Assembly: GCF_003234935.1 (NCBI RefSeq)
Contig: NZ_QKSB01000008.1
Span: 1-64,000 of the forward strand
DNA length: 64,000 nt
Direction: 5' to 3'
Origin: Putridiphycobacter roseus
Lineage (GTDB): Bacteria; Bacteroidota; Bacteroidia; Flavobacteriales_D; Crocinitomicaceae
A program made the position numbers and the translations under genes. The notes beneath the pieces were generated by a model. That model worked only from the letters and a program-made list of their open reading frames with translations, ran no database searches and was not told where the DNA came from. Below are positions 37,282 through 45,493 of this stretch, piece by piece. Numbering within the stretch: the first letter of the stretch is position 1; each line of letters starts with the position of its first letter.

Positions 37282-37289
37282 CAAAGATA
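37282..37289 (-). promoter_or_regulatory. -7 element of guaA, adjacent to its start codon
   Basis: On the minus strand the sequence is TATCTTTG-CCCA-ATG. The octamer fits TAnnTTTG followed by C, and only four bases separate it from the guaA start. The -33 position is weak. Confidence 0.55.
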
Positions 37290-37375
37290 AAATAAGTATC
37301 ATATTTTGACACTTAAATTTATCTAAAAAAACAAAGGATTATCAACAAATAACAAAAAGTGATAAAATTTTAGAT

Positions 37376-38188
37376 TCAAATATCAAAACTCTGCACTAAC
37401 CAATCTTCTAGATTATCTTTTTGAGGCTTTCCGTAAAACTCATTTAAATAAGAGGTTATTTCTCTTAACCTATCTTCTTTTGGTTTATCCCCACCTTCAG
37501 CAATAATAATATGCACTTCTGACTTTAAAATATCTAAATCAGGAAATACGGGCGTAAACTTTGCCAATTTCTCACCAGTTGCTTCATCCATATAATACAA
37601 AGACATCTCTAATTTCTGAACAGGTATCGCCTCATTGTCAATTTTAAAAATATTATCTCTATCCAAAATAACCTTGTTACCTGTAAAAGGCAGTTTTTTT
37701 CGAATAACTTCCCCTTTATATTCATACGCTAAATAAAAAAAACTTTTTTCATTTTGGGGGTACGCTTTTTCACTGATCTCTAGCGCTAACTTTTCTAGCA
37801 CCAAATAATTCCCTGAAAAATGATTTTGTAGGTCAATTTTATTAATCAGCGCTCCTGATCTTGAAGCAATATTATTAGTTGCAGGCAACACAATAGGCTT
37901 ACCTTTTTTGGCTTCTGACAAGACAAATCGCCCTCTAATTTTATTAATTATAGCAGCCCTTGCTTGTGCAGAGTTAAACTTTATTGGCGTACCTTCTACA
38001 TAAGCATCACCTTGTTTCATATCTGATGCTGTTTTCACAAACATAATCTTCCCATTCACCCGAATTACTTTATAACTATTTTCCGTTAACGATTTCAAGG
38101 ACTCTTGCTGATTCATCATTGAAAAAGCGCCTAATCCAAAGACTGCAATTGCAATTAAGTTTAATTTTGTTCTCATGGTCATCATCAT
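37376..38188 (-). CDS. Exported protein, paralogue 2 of a tandem pair
   Basis: The 270-residue protein has an N-terminal hydrophobic stretch (about 8-24, signal peptide or anchor) and shares a clear pattern with its upstream neighbour: YVEGTPI, IRGRFVL, VLPATNNI followed by RSG, and a C-terminal EFYGKPQKDNLEDWL. No known catalytic motif is seen. The protein may lie in the periplasm or at the inner membrane. Its first codons contain ATG repeats (MMMTM); the first ATG overlaps the previous stop (ATGA), so it is translated together with paralogue 1. Function is unknown. Confidence 0.7.
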   Translation of the reverse strand: MMMTMRTKLNLIAIAVFGLGAFSMMNQQESLKSLTENSYKVIRVNGKIMFVKTASDMKQGDAYVEGTPIKFNSAQARAAIINKIRGRFVLSEAKKGKPIVLPATNNIASRSGALINKIDLQNHFSGNYLVLEKLALEISEKAYPQNEKSFFYLAYEYKGEVIRKKLPFTGNKVILDRDNIFKIDNEAIPVQKLEMSLYYMDEATGEKLAKFTPVFPDLDILKSEVHIIIAEGGDKPKEDRLREITSYLNEFYGKPQKDNLEDWLVQSFDI

Positions 38189-39015
38189 TTAAAATTAATA
38201 TTTTTATCTAAGCCCAGCGCAAACTCTTTTTCTAGCCAAGCATTTAAATTATCTTTTTGCGGCTTGCCATAAAATTCAGTTATAAATGCCGCTACTTCAT
38301 CAATCTGTTTTTCTTTTGTTAAATCTTTCACTCCTTCTAACAGCACTGTCACTTCCGTATTCAAAAGTGCTTCCTTTGGAAAAACTGGATAAAAGGTACT
38401 TAATTTAGTCACGCTTTCCCCCTTCTTATAATACAACGTCATTTCCGTCTCAAAAGTTGCGACACGTTTGCCATCTATCTCAAAAAGCGAAGCTTCATCC
38501 AATAATACCGTCTGCCCATTCCTCATCAATTTCTTTGCTATACGTTCTTCACCATATGGATAAGTCACATATAAAAAATGGGATTCATTCAACGGAAAAG
38601 TCTCCTTACCCAGTTTAACATTTACAGGCCCAATAAAAACACAAGTATCTGAAAAGAAATTAACCACATCTAAATAGTTAATTAATGCACTTCCACCTGA
38701 CCTCGGCTTAATATTATTTGTAGCAGGCAATACTATCGCTTTACCTTTTGGACTTGGCTGAAGAATAAATCTCCCCCTAATGCCATTCACTATCGCTGCC
38801 CTATCTCTTTTTGTCGAAAAACCAATTGGTGTTCCCTCCACATAAACGCCTCCAGTTTTTAAATCAACACCAGAACTAATAAAATAAATATTTCCATTCA
38901 CTTTTATTATCCTAAATGCGGTTGCATCATAGGACTTTTCAGACACTGTTCGTTGCATGGACAACACTAGCACAACAGTCAAAAGCAAGCCAATAAAATT
39001 AACAATTCTTTTCAT
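38185..39015 (-). CDS. Exported protein, paralogue 1 of a tandem pair
   Basis: The 276-residue protein starts with a hydrophobic signal-like helix (about 5-21) and has the same blocks as the downstream gene: ATAFRIIKVNGNIYF, YVEGTPIGF, IRGRFIL, VLPATNNI, RSGGSALI and EFYGKPQKDNLNAWL. The repeated C-terminal block suggests a conserved helical interaction element. It lies between the MerR regulator gene and paralogue 2. The MerR stop is 22 bases upstream, so the regulator and both paralogues probably form one operon. I do not recognise the family and assign no function. Confidence 0.7.
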   Translation of the reverse strand: MKRIVNFIGLLLTVVLVLSMQRTVSEKSYDATAFRIIKVNGNIYFISSGVDLKTGGVYVEGTPIGFSTKRDRAAIVNGIRGRFILQPSPKGKAIVLPATNNIKPRSGGSALINYLDVVNFFSDTCVFIGPVNVKLGKETFPLNESHFLYVTYPYGEERIAKKLMRNGQTVLLDEASLFEIDGKRVATFETEMTLYYKKGESVTKLSTFYPVFPKEALLNTEVTVLLEGVKDLTKEKQIDEVAAFITEFYGKPQKDNLNAWLEKEFALGLDKNINFK

Positions 39016-39037
39016 TCCAATAACCTTATATCAAATA

Positions 39038-39376
39038 TCATTCCACATCAACCTTTAAAGCCAAGAGTTTTAACTTTAATTTCTCTAGTCTTTCCATCAC
39101 CTCTAAATTTAAAGGAAGTTTTTCATTTTTCTTTGACAATTCTTTTTTTGCACCATCTAAAGTAAATCCTTTATGCTTAACCAATTGATATATCTTTTCA
39201 AAATTTCTTATATCATTTGGCGTAAACATCCTATTGCCTTTTTTGTTTTTCTTTGGTTTAATAACAGAAAATTCTTTTTCCCAAAACCTTATCAATGAAG
39301 CATTCACATCAAACATATCGGCTACTTCACCAATAGAATAATACAATTTAGTCAATTCAATGTTTGCAATTTGCAT
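39038..39376 (-). CDS. MerR-family transcriptional regulator
   Basis: With the start at 39376 (MQIANIEL) the product has 113 residues, the usual size in this phylum; a longer open frame to 39454 has an atypical N-terminus. The MerR helix-turn-helix is YYSIGEVADMFDVNASLIRFWEKEF followed by the wing NRMFTPNDIRNFEKIYQLVKHKGFTLDGAKK. The short C-terminal helix has no Cys or other ligand residues, so it is not a metal sensor of the classic type. A TATG-N19-TATCTTTG promoter ends five bases before this ATG, supporting the start. It is probably co-transcribed with the tandem paralogues. Confidence 0.88.
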   Translation of the reverse strand: MQIANIELTKLYYSIGEVADMFDVNASLIRFWEKEFSVIKPKKNKKGNRMFTPNDIRNFEKIYQLVKHKGFTLDGAKKELSKKNEKLPLNLEVMERLEKLKLKLLALKVDVE

Positions 39377-39381
39377 AATAT

Positions 39382-39412
39382 CAAAGATAAAGAAATTAGG
39401 TGGATTCCCATA
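39382..39412 (-). promoter_or_regulatory. Promoter of merR gene (TATG-N19-TATCTTTG)
   Basis: On the minus strand a -33-like TATG (39409-39412), a 19-base spacer and a -7 TATCTTTG (39382-39389) fit the Bacteroidota consensus. Five bases separate the -7 octamer from the ATG, so the transcript is likely leaderless or nearly so. Confidence 0.55.
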
Positions 39413-39578
39413 ATTTTGCAACTCAAATTGAATAAAAATCTGTTTAAAAACCACTTACAAAATAAAAATGTCACTTTTTTACATTTTTCAATCCAGATTG
39501 GTGCTACTTTTTTTTCGTCAAACAAAGAAATGTGAACAAAAGACGTACATATTATACTGGAAAGCCAATAAGTTTAAA

Positions 39579-39586
39579 TAATTTTG
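39579..39586 (+). promoter_or_regulatory. -7 element before pRiA4b-ORF3-like gene
   Basis: TAATTTTG followed by C matches TAnnTTTG and lies 19 bases before the ATG at 39606. The -33 region is weak (ACTG at the 19-base spacing). Confidence 0.5.
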
Positions 39587-39605
39587 CAAATTAAATTCCT
39601 GCAAT

Positions 39606-40163
39606 ATGTCCACATATAAATTTAGGGTATTATTAGACAACTCAGATCACGAAGAAATTTTCAGAGATATTGAAATTGACGGTGAACATAATTTTGAAAA
39701 TTTTTACCAAAAAATAATTGAATCTTTTTTCTTTCAAGGTGACCAAATGGCGTCGTTTTACGTCAGCAATAATGATTGGGACAAAGGAGAAGAAATTGGT
39801 TTGTTTGCACTTGAATCGGAAGATTCTTTCGAACCTTACCACATCATGCAAGAATCAAAAATCAAAAACTTTGTCGATAAAAAAGACCAAAGATTCATTT
39901 TAGTCTATGACTTCTTAAAAATGTGGATTTTCTTAATTGAACTAATTCACATTGACGAGACAGCAACACTTGCTGCACCAGAAATCATTCTCTCGATAGG
40001 TATTGCACCTAGAGAAGCGTCAAGAGAAATTGACTTTGGTTTGCCTTCCACAGATTCTGGAGATGATTTTGGACTAGGCAATGACTTTGATGATATATTC
40101 TCGGAATTTGAAGACGAGGAAGACTTTGAAGGTTTTGATAATATTGACGATTACGACATATAA
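39606..40163 (+). CDS. Plasmid pRiA4b ORF-3-like protein
   Basis: The 185-residue protein has the PF07929-like pattern (YKFRVLLDNSDHEEIFRDIEIDGEHNFENFYQKIIESF, then DQMASFYVS and LVYDFLKMWIFLIELI) and a C-terminal tail rich in Asp, Glu, Phe and Gly (about 155-185). The family was first noted on an Agrobacterium plasmid and in an IS1096 passenger gene, but most Bacteroidota members are chromosomal with no mobility role. No transposase or inverted repeats lie nearby. The methyltransferase gene starts one base after its stop, so the two are co-transcribed. Function is unknown. Confidence 0.75.
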   Translation: MSTYKFRVLLDNSDHEEIFRDIEIDGEHNFENFYQKIIESFFFQGDQMASFYVSNNDWDKGEEIGLFALESEDSFEPYHIMQESKIKNFVDKKDQRFILVYDFLKMWIFLIELIHIDETATLAAPEIILSIGIAPREASREIDFGLPSTDSGDDFGLGNDFDDIFSEFEDEEDFEGFDNIDDYDI

Positions 40164-40164
40164 T

Positions 40165-40872
40165 ATGTTTGACAAAGACCCGATTGGAAGAGCCATACAA
40201 GAATTCGAAAAAAATAACATTCTTGAGGATATTATAGTGCATTCAGATTTATGTGAGGATGATTTCATGAGCGTCCCTTATTTATTTCGTTCTTATGAAG
40301 AAATGCCACCAATTGAAAAAAAAGCTTTAGACCTTTGTAAAGGTAAAATATTAGACGTAGGTGCTGGAGCAGGCTGCCACAGTAAATACTTAAGCCAGCA
40401 AAACATGGATGTCACAGCAATAGACACATCCGCTGGAGCGATTGAACACCTCTTGGCATCAAACATACATGCTATAAATATTGATTTTCACCATTTAAAA
40501 AATGTGAAATTTGACACGGTCTTAATGTTAATGAACGGTATTGGTATCGCAGGGAAATTAGACCACTTAAATCAATACTTAACCCATGCTAAATCCTTAT
40601 TAAACCAAAACGGTCAAATAATATGTGATTCTACAGACATCCAGTACTTATACGAAGACGAAGAAGGCGGTACCTGGATAGATTTAAACAGCCATTACTA
40701 TGGCGAAATGGAATTTCAAATGTCATATAAAGACACAAACTCTGACTGGTTCAACTGGCTTTACGTTGACTTTGAAACCCTTACGGAAGCAGCTAACAAA
40801 GTTGGATTGAAAACTGAAAATTTAATCGACTCCGAAAACGGTCAATACCTTGTAAAATTAACCATGTTATGA
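40165..40872 (+). CDS. Class I SAM-dependent methyltransferase
   Basis: With ATG at 40165, one base after the previous stop, the product has 235 residues; a longer frame from 40081 would overlap the neighbour and is rejected. The SAM-binding motif I is KILDVGAGAGCHSKYLS, with the acidic motif II in VTAIDTS and a later DTVLMLMNGIGIAG. The substrate is unknown; similar small methyltransferases act on small molecules or proteins. Its TGA overlaps the ATG of the TraB lipoprotein gene (ATGA), giving a three-gene operon with the pRiA4b-like gene. Confidence 0.85.
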   Translation: MFDKDPIGRAIQEFEKNNILEDIIVHSDLCEDDFMSVPYLFRSYEEMPPIEKKALDLCKGKILDVGAGAGCHSKYLSQQNMDVTAIDTSAGAIEHLLASNIHAINIDFHHLKNVKFDTVLMLMNGIGIAGKLDHLNQYLTHAKSLLNQNGQIICDSTDIQYLYEDEEGGTWIDLNSHYYGEMEFQMSYKDTNSDWFNWLYVDFETLTEAANKVGLKTENLIDSENGQYLVKLTML

Positions 40873-41750
40873 AAGCAATAATCATCCCCATTTTCCTCTT
40901 ATTATTCATCTTTTGCAGCTGTACCACAAAACCAAAAATTAAAGTCGCTAACAATGATAACTCTTTGTTATGGCGCGTGAGTAAAACGGGGTTTAAAGAT
41001 GCTTATATTTTTGGCACCATGCACATGATCGAAGCCGAATACTACGACTTCACGAAGAACATGAAAGCCATGATTTTAAATAGTGATGCAGTAATCATGG
41101 AATTAGACGGCATGCCCAACCCCATTCAAGCCATTCTACTGTTAAAATTAAAGACAGGGACGCTATCAGATTATTTCACACCAGAAGAATGGTCAAAAAT
41201 AAAGCAGTTTTACGAGAAAGAATTCGGATTATCCGAATCAAATTTTTTAGCTACTTACGAGAATTTTAAACCCTTCTTTCTATTTCAATCCATGACACAA
41301 TCCTTTTTTGAAGGAGAGACAGAGTCATACGACATGAACATCATGACGTTGGCAAATAAAAATAAAATTCCAATCATAGGTCTAGAAACGTTTCAAGAAC
41401 AAATTGGCTTTTTTGACTCGATTTCCAAAGATGAAATGTCCAACATTGTAATGGAAAGTCTAGCTTCCTTTGAAAAAGACAAACTTGAATTTAAAAAATT
41501 ACAAGCATTATACGCCGCGCAAAACATTTCAGAAATGATGCCTTTAATGAAAGAACAATCACCTGAGTTTATGAAATTCGAAGACTTATTTCTAACCAAT
41601 AGAAACAAATCCTGGATACCAAAGTTAAAAACTGAATTTGAGTCAAAAAGCTGTTTTGTAGCAGTTGGTGCGGCGCATTTGTTCGAGAAAAATGGCCTAT
41701 TAAACCTTTTAACACAAGAAGGATTTAAAGTAACTCCTATTCACAAATAA
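40869..41750 (+). CDS. TraB/GumN-family lipoprotein
   Basis: The 293-residue protein begins with a lipoprotein signal (LLFIFCSC, lipid Cys at 16 or 18) and has the full TraB/GumN domain: SLLWRVSKTGFKDAYIFGTMH near the N-terminus and FVAVGAAHLFEKNGLLNLL near the end. The GTMH and GAAH blocks are those of the family related to Tiki metalloproteases. It is a normal-length paralogue of the N-terminal domain of the 1201-residue protein at 17879. It is translationally coupled to the methyltransferase gene. It probably sits in the periplasm, anchored to a membrane. Confidence 0.85.
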   Translation: MKAIIIPIFLLLFIFCSCTTKPKIKVANNDNSLLWRVSKTGFKDAYIFGTMHMIEAEYYDFTKNMKAMILNSDAVIMELDGMPNPIQAILLLKLKTGTLSDYFTPEEWSKIKQFYEKEFGLSESNFLATYENFKPFFLFQSMTQSFFEGETESYDMNIMTLANKNKIPIIGLETFQEQIGFFDSISKDEMSNIVMESLASFEKDKLEFKKLQALYAAQNISEMMPLMKEQSPEFMKFEDLFLTNRNKSWIPKLKTEFESKSCFVAVGAAHLFEKNGLLNLLTQEGFKVTPIHK

Positions 41751-41811
41751 TGTTAATTATTCAATTATTTTATTAGCTTTAATCCCTGAAAAGAATAATT
41801 AAATTATAAAC

Positions 41812-41823
41812 TGACAATTATCA
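41812..41823. promoter_or_regulatory. CRP/FNR-like half-palindrome upstream of cco operon
   Basis: TGAC-AATT-ATCA has the TGA-N6-TCA spacing of CRP/FNR-type sites, with one inner mismatch, and lies 72 bases before the ccoS start. It is a candidate target of the receiver-CRP regulator encoded at 52027. The match is short and could be chance. Confidence 0.35.
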
Positions 41824-41884
41824 TGCTTTTTAGTGGGCAAATTCATTTTTAGTTTTCCACTTGATTGATATTTTTGTCGCAAAT

Positions 41885-41892
41885 TAGATTTG
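41885..41892 (+). promoter_or_regulatory. Candidate -7 element of the cco operon
   Basis: TAGATTTG matches TAnnTTTG, two bases before the ccoS ATG. TTG words 17 and 21 bases upstream could be the -33 element. If used, the start site would fall at or just after the ATG, so another upstream promoter cannot be excluded. Confidence 0.35.
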
Positions 41893-41894
41893 TT

Positions 41895-42056
41895 ATGCAA
41901 ATTATATTCTTATTAATAGCTGTAAGTACTTTATTGGCCTTGTTTTTTTTAGTTTCCTTCATTTGGGCAAACAGAAAGGGACAGTTCGAAGACACTTATG
42001 GTCCTGCAGTAAGAATGTTGTTTGATGATGAAGATAACATCAAAAAGGATAAATAA
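41895..42056 (+). CDS. ccoS: cbb3 oxidase assembly protein CcoS
   Basis: The 53-residue protein starts at ATG 41895 with a single membrane helix (MQIIFLLIAVSTLLALFFLVSFIWA) and the CcoS tail segment GQFEDTYGPAVRMLFDDE. CcoS is needed to insert cofactors into the cbb3 oxidase. Its TAA overlaps the ATG of ccoNO by one base, and it is the first gene of the oxidase operon. A longer frame from TTG at 41865 is possible but its extra residues are not conserved-looking. Confidence 0.85.
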   Translation: MQIIFLLIAVSTLLALFFLVSFIWANRKGQFEDTYGPAVRMLFDDEDNIKKDK

Positions 42057-44218
42057 TGGAATCAGAAAAATTTTATTACGACAATAAAATTGTCAAGTAT
42101 TTTTTAATCGCGACAGCGGCTTGGGGAATTACCGGTATGCTGGTAGGGTTGACGATAGCCTTAGAGTTAGTGTGGCCATCTATTAACATTACCAGTTGGT
42201 TAAGTTTTGGTAGATTAAGACCATTACATACAAATGCTGTAATTTTTGCTTTTGTTGGGAATGGGATTTTTACAGGGGTATATTACTCCATGCAAAGGTT
42301 ACTAAAAACGAGAATGTTTTCAGATAAACTGAGTTATATTAATTTTTGGGGTTGGCAATTAATTATCGTTGCCGCAGTCATTTCTCTTCCTATGGGCTAT
42401 AATACTTCCAACGAATATGCGGAGTTAGAATGGCCAATTGATATTGCCATTACTTTACTCTGGGTAGTTTTTGGAATTAATATGGTAGGAACCATTATTG
42501 TAAGAAGAGTTAAACACATGTACGTTGCCATTTGGTTTTATATTGCCACGTTTGTAACTGTTGCTGTTTTACATATATTCAGATCATTCGAATTGCCATA
42601 TTCTTGGTTCAGTTCATACCCTGCATTTGCGGGTGTTCAAGATGCACTAGTACAATGGTGGTATGGTCATAATGCAGTAGCATTTTTCTTAACTACACCA
42701 TATTTAGGTTTAATGTATTATTTTGTACCTAAAGCAGCTAACAGACCTGTTTATTCGTATCGTTTATCTATTATTCACTTTTGGTCATTAATTTTCATTT
42801 ATATCTGGGCTGGACCACACCACTTATTATACACAGCTTTACCAGACTGGGCACAATCCTTAGGTGTTGCTTTTTCTATTATGTTATTGTTCCCATCTTG
42901 GGGTGGTATGTTAAACGGTCTTTTAACACTAAGAGGTGTTTGGGATAAGGTAAGAGATAGCGCGGTATTGAAATTTATGGTTGTAGCAATAACATGTTAT
43001 GGTATGGCTACTTTTGAAGGACCAATGTTATCTTTAAAAAATGTAAGTTGGATTGCACACTATACGGATTGGATTCCTGCACACGTTCACATTGGTGGAC
43101 TTGGATGGAACGGTATGTTAACCTTTGGTATGATGTACTGGTTAGTACCAAAAATGTGGAAAACGGAACTTTATTCAAAAACATTAGCGAATACGCACTT
43201 TTGGATTGCCACTTTAGGGATATTACTTTGGGCTATCCCAATGTATTGGGCTGGTTTTACACAAAGTTTAATGTGGAAAGATTTTAATCCTGATGGCACT
43301 TTAACACACCCTAACTTTTTAGAGACTGTTACACAATTACGTCCATTTTACATGATGCGTGCATTGGGAGGATTATTATATATTACTGGTGTAATATTAA
43401 TGTCTTATAACTTAATTAGAACTGCAAAAATAGGGAACTTTGTTCCAAATGAAGCAGACGCTGCTCCGGCATTGCTTAACCCTAAAAAAGGTAACAAGGG
43501 AGAGCACTGGCACTCATGGTTAGAAAGAAGACCTGTACAATTTGTTGGTTTAAGTTTAATTGCCATTCTTATTGGTGGTATTGTTGAAATAATCCCAACC
43601 ATGATGGTAAGTTCAAATGTTCCAACCATTAGTACGGTTAAGCCATACACACCATTAGAATTGGAAGGTCAAGGTATATACATTAGAGAGGGATGTAATA
43701 ATTGTCATACACAAATGGTTCGACCATTTAGGGATGAAGTATTAAGATATGGTGGTTCAGAAGGTTCTCCTTCAAAAGGTGGAGAGTTCGTTTATGCGCA
43801 CCCACACTTATGGGGATCTAAAAGAACTGGTCCAGACTTAGGTAAGTCGGGTAAAGGAAACGCATACAACAGGGGAGAATCTTGGCATTACAAGCACATG
43901 ATTGATCCAAGAATTGTTTCTGAAGGTTCTATTATGCCTGCTTATCCATATTTAAAAAACCCATTGGATTATTCAAACTTAGAAAGTAAAATTAGTACTT
44001 TAAGAAAACTAGGTGTTCCATATCCAGAAGGGTTTGAAGCAGAAGCGGAAGGTTTATTAAAAACACAAGCGGAAGAAATTTACCAAGCAATTATCAGTCA
44101 AGATACTGAGATTAAAATGGCGAATCCTAACATGGAATTAATAGCGCTTATAGCTTATTTAGAGCGATTAGGTTCTGATGCAACCAAAGTGTTAACAACG
44201 GATATTCAAGTTCAATAA
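42056..44218 (+). CDS. ccoN: cbb3-type cytochrome c oxidase, fused CcoN-CcoO
   Basis: The 720-residue protein joins catalytic subunit I and the monohaem subunit II. The N-terminal part (about 1-485) has twelve or more membrane helices and haem/copper His ligands (RPLHTNAVIF, WWYGHNAVAFFLT, AGPHHLLYTALPDW, VHIGGLGWNG). After a second anchor helix (about 500-520) the CcoO part carries haem c site CNNCH (547-551), with methionines downstream (SIMPAYPYL). It reduces oxygen to water with high affinity and pumps protons in the inner membrane. The fusion is a known Bacteroidota arrangement. It is flanked closely by ccoS and ccoQ. Confidence 0.95.
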   Translation: MESEKFYYDNKIVKYFLIATAAWGITGMLVGLTIALELVWPSINITSWLSFGRLRPLHTNAVIFAFVGNGIFTGVYYSMQRLLKTRMFSDKLSYINFWGWQLIIVAAVISLPMGYNTSNEYAELEWPIDIAITLLWVVFGINMVGTIIVRRVKHMYVAIWFYIATFVTVAVLHIFRSFELPYSWFSSYPAFAGVQDALVQWWYGHNAVAFFLTTPYLGLMYYFVPKAANRPVYSYRLSIIHFWSLIFIYIWAGPHHLLYTALPDWAQSLGVAFSIMLLFPSWGGMLNGLLTLRGVWDKVRDSAVLKFMVVAITCYGMATFEGPMLSLKNVSWIAHYTDWIPAHVHIGGLGWNGMLTFGMMYWLVPKMWKTELYSKTLANTHFWIATLGILLWAIPMYWAGFTQSLMWKDFNPDGTLTHPNFLETVTQLRPFYMMRALGGLLYITGVILMSYNLIRTAKIGNFVPNEADAAPALLNPKKGNKGEHWHSWLERRPVQFVGLSLIAILIGGIVEIIPTMMVSSNVPTISTVKPYTPLELEGQGIYIREGCNNCHTQMVRPFRDEVLRYGGSEGSPSKGGEFVYAHPHLWGSKRTGPDLGKSGKGNAYNRGESWHYKHMIDPRIVSEGSIMPAYPYLKNPLDYSNLESKISTLRKLGVPYPEGFEAEAEGLLKTQAEEIYQAIISQDTEIKMANPNMELIALIAYLERLGSDATKVLTTDIQVQ

Positions 44219-44229
44219 ATAATAAGGAT

Positions 44230-44400
44230 ATGTTAAAATATATAAAAGGACATTTAACTTCTATTGATGGCATTGAAATTTACCCCATCATATCGCTAAT
44301 CATATTTTTTGCATTTTTTGTGGGATTAATATGGTACATCATTAAGTTGGATAAAAATAAGATAAAGGAATTAGAAAACATGCCTCTAAATGAGGACTAA
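44230..44400 (+). CDS. ccoQ: Small cbb3 oxidase subunit CcoQ
   Basis: A 56-residue frame that begins at ATG 44230, 11 bases after ccoNO, and ends with TAA at 44400. It has one membrane helix (YPIISLIIFFAFFVGLIWYI) followed by a charged tail. Size, topology and position between ccoO and ccoP identify it as CcoQ/FixQ, which stabilises the complex. Its stop lies 10 bases before the ccoP start. It was found by reading the gap, as it is too short for most gene lists. Confidence 0.85.
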   Translation: MLKYIKGHLTSIDGIEIYPIISLIIFFAFFVGLIWYIIKLDKNKIKELENMPLNED

Positions 44401-44410
44401 ACAATATAAT

Positions 44411-45487
44411 ATGAAATTAATAAATATGTTAAAATCTAGTTTAATTTTAAGTTTTATTACTTTATTTAGCTTTATTGGTAACACACAAGAAGCAGCGCCT
44501 AAGGAAACAGCGCCTGTTACATTACCGATTTATGAACAATTAGGCATCAGTCCAACTATTCTGTTTGGAATCATGCTTGCTATTTCTGTATTATTAGTAG
44601 CGGCATTAATTTCCATGCTTAACATTACAAAAAATGTTTACTTTTTTAAGCGCATGAAAAACGGAAAAAAGGCAAAGATGCTTTTGGCTTTATTAGGTTT
44701 TAGCTTTTTTGCATCTGCTGCATCAGTAGAATCTCCTCTAAAACCGGAATACTTAGTTTCCTTTCCAGACAGTGCTTTTTGGGCATTCGTGATTTTTGAC
44801 GTAATTGTACTTATGATTATGCTCTATTTTGTAGGCTTAGTAAAAGGTACAATGGTTGATTATGCACCAGAGAAAAAAGAAAGTAAATTTTGGAAAAGAT
44901 GGAATAAAACACTAACCAACCCAGTTGCTATAGAAGACGAAGATTCTATTCTACTTGACCATGATTATGATGGCATTAAGGAATTAGACAATGACTTACC
45001 ACCTTGGTGGAAATATGGTTTTTACATCACTATCGTTTGGGCAGTAGGTTACTTGGCATTTTACCATGTATTTAAAATTGGTGACTTACAAGGAGCTGAA
45101 TATATTGCTGAAATTAAACAACAAGAAAAAGATGTAGCAGCATACAAGGCATTGAATCCAAATTTAGTAACCGAAGAGACGGTAACTTTATTGACAGAAG
45201 GAAGTGATTTAGCCAAAGGGAAAAAAGTTTTTGAATCGAACTGTGTAGCTTGCCACGCCATCAATGGTGGCGGTGGAATTGGACCTAATTTAACTGATAA
45301 AAATTGGATTTACAATGGCGACATTAAAGGGGTATTTCATACTATTTCTGAAGGTGCAAACAATGGGATGGCTTCTTGGAAAGATTTGTTAAGTGGAGAC
45401 AAAATGCAAGCAGTTGCAAGTTATGTGCTTTCCTTACCACCAGCGGAAGGTGGAAAAGAACCACAAGGAGAAAATATATTTGAATAA
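44411..45487 (+). CDS. ccoP: cbb3 oxidase cytochrome c subunit CcoP
   Basis: Starting at ATG 44411 the protein has 358 residues, with a signal-like helix, a second helix (about 40-60), further hydrophobic segments around 85-145, a helix at about 200-225 and a single C-terminal cytochrome c domain. The only haem motif is CVACH (278-282), with the axial Met in NNGMASWKDLL. Proteobacterial CcoP carries two haems; this has one plus an extended membrane part, as known for many Bacteroidota. It passes electrons to CcoNO. The start at 44390 read in a longer frame would overlap ccoQ and is less likely. Confidence 0.9.
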   Translation: MKLINMLKSSLILSFITLFSFIGNTQEAAPKETAPVTLPIYEQLGISPTILFGIMLAISVLLVAALISMLNITKNVYFFKRMKNGKKAKMLLALLGFSFFASAASVESPLKPEYLVSFPDSAFWAFVIFDVIVLMIMLYFVGLVKGTMVDYAPEKKESKFWKRWNKTLTNPVAIEDEDSILLDHDYDGIKELDNDLPPWWKYGFYITIVWAVGYLAFYHVFKIGDLQGAEYIAEIKQQEKDVAAYKALNPNLVTEETVTLLTEGSDLAKGKKVFESNCVACHAINGGGGIGPNLTDKNWIYNGDIKGVFHTISEGANNGMASWKDLLSGDKMQAVASYVLSLPPAEGGKEPQGENIFE

Positions 45488-45493
45488 AATAAG

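Noticed and set aside
39606..40163. Reading the pRiA4b ORF-3-like gene as part of a mobile element
   Set aside because: No transposase, terminal inverted repeats or target duplications nearby; the gene is in an ordinary operon with a methyltransferase.
40081..40164. Upstream extension of the methyltransferase to 40081
   Set aside because: It would overlap the preceding gene in another frame and the extra residues are low-complexity; ATG at 40165 directly follows the previous stop.
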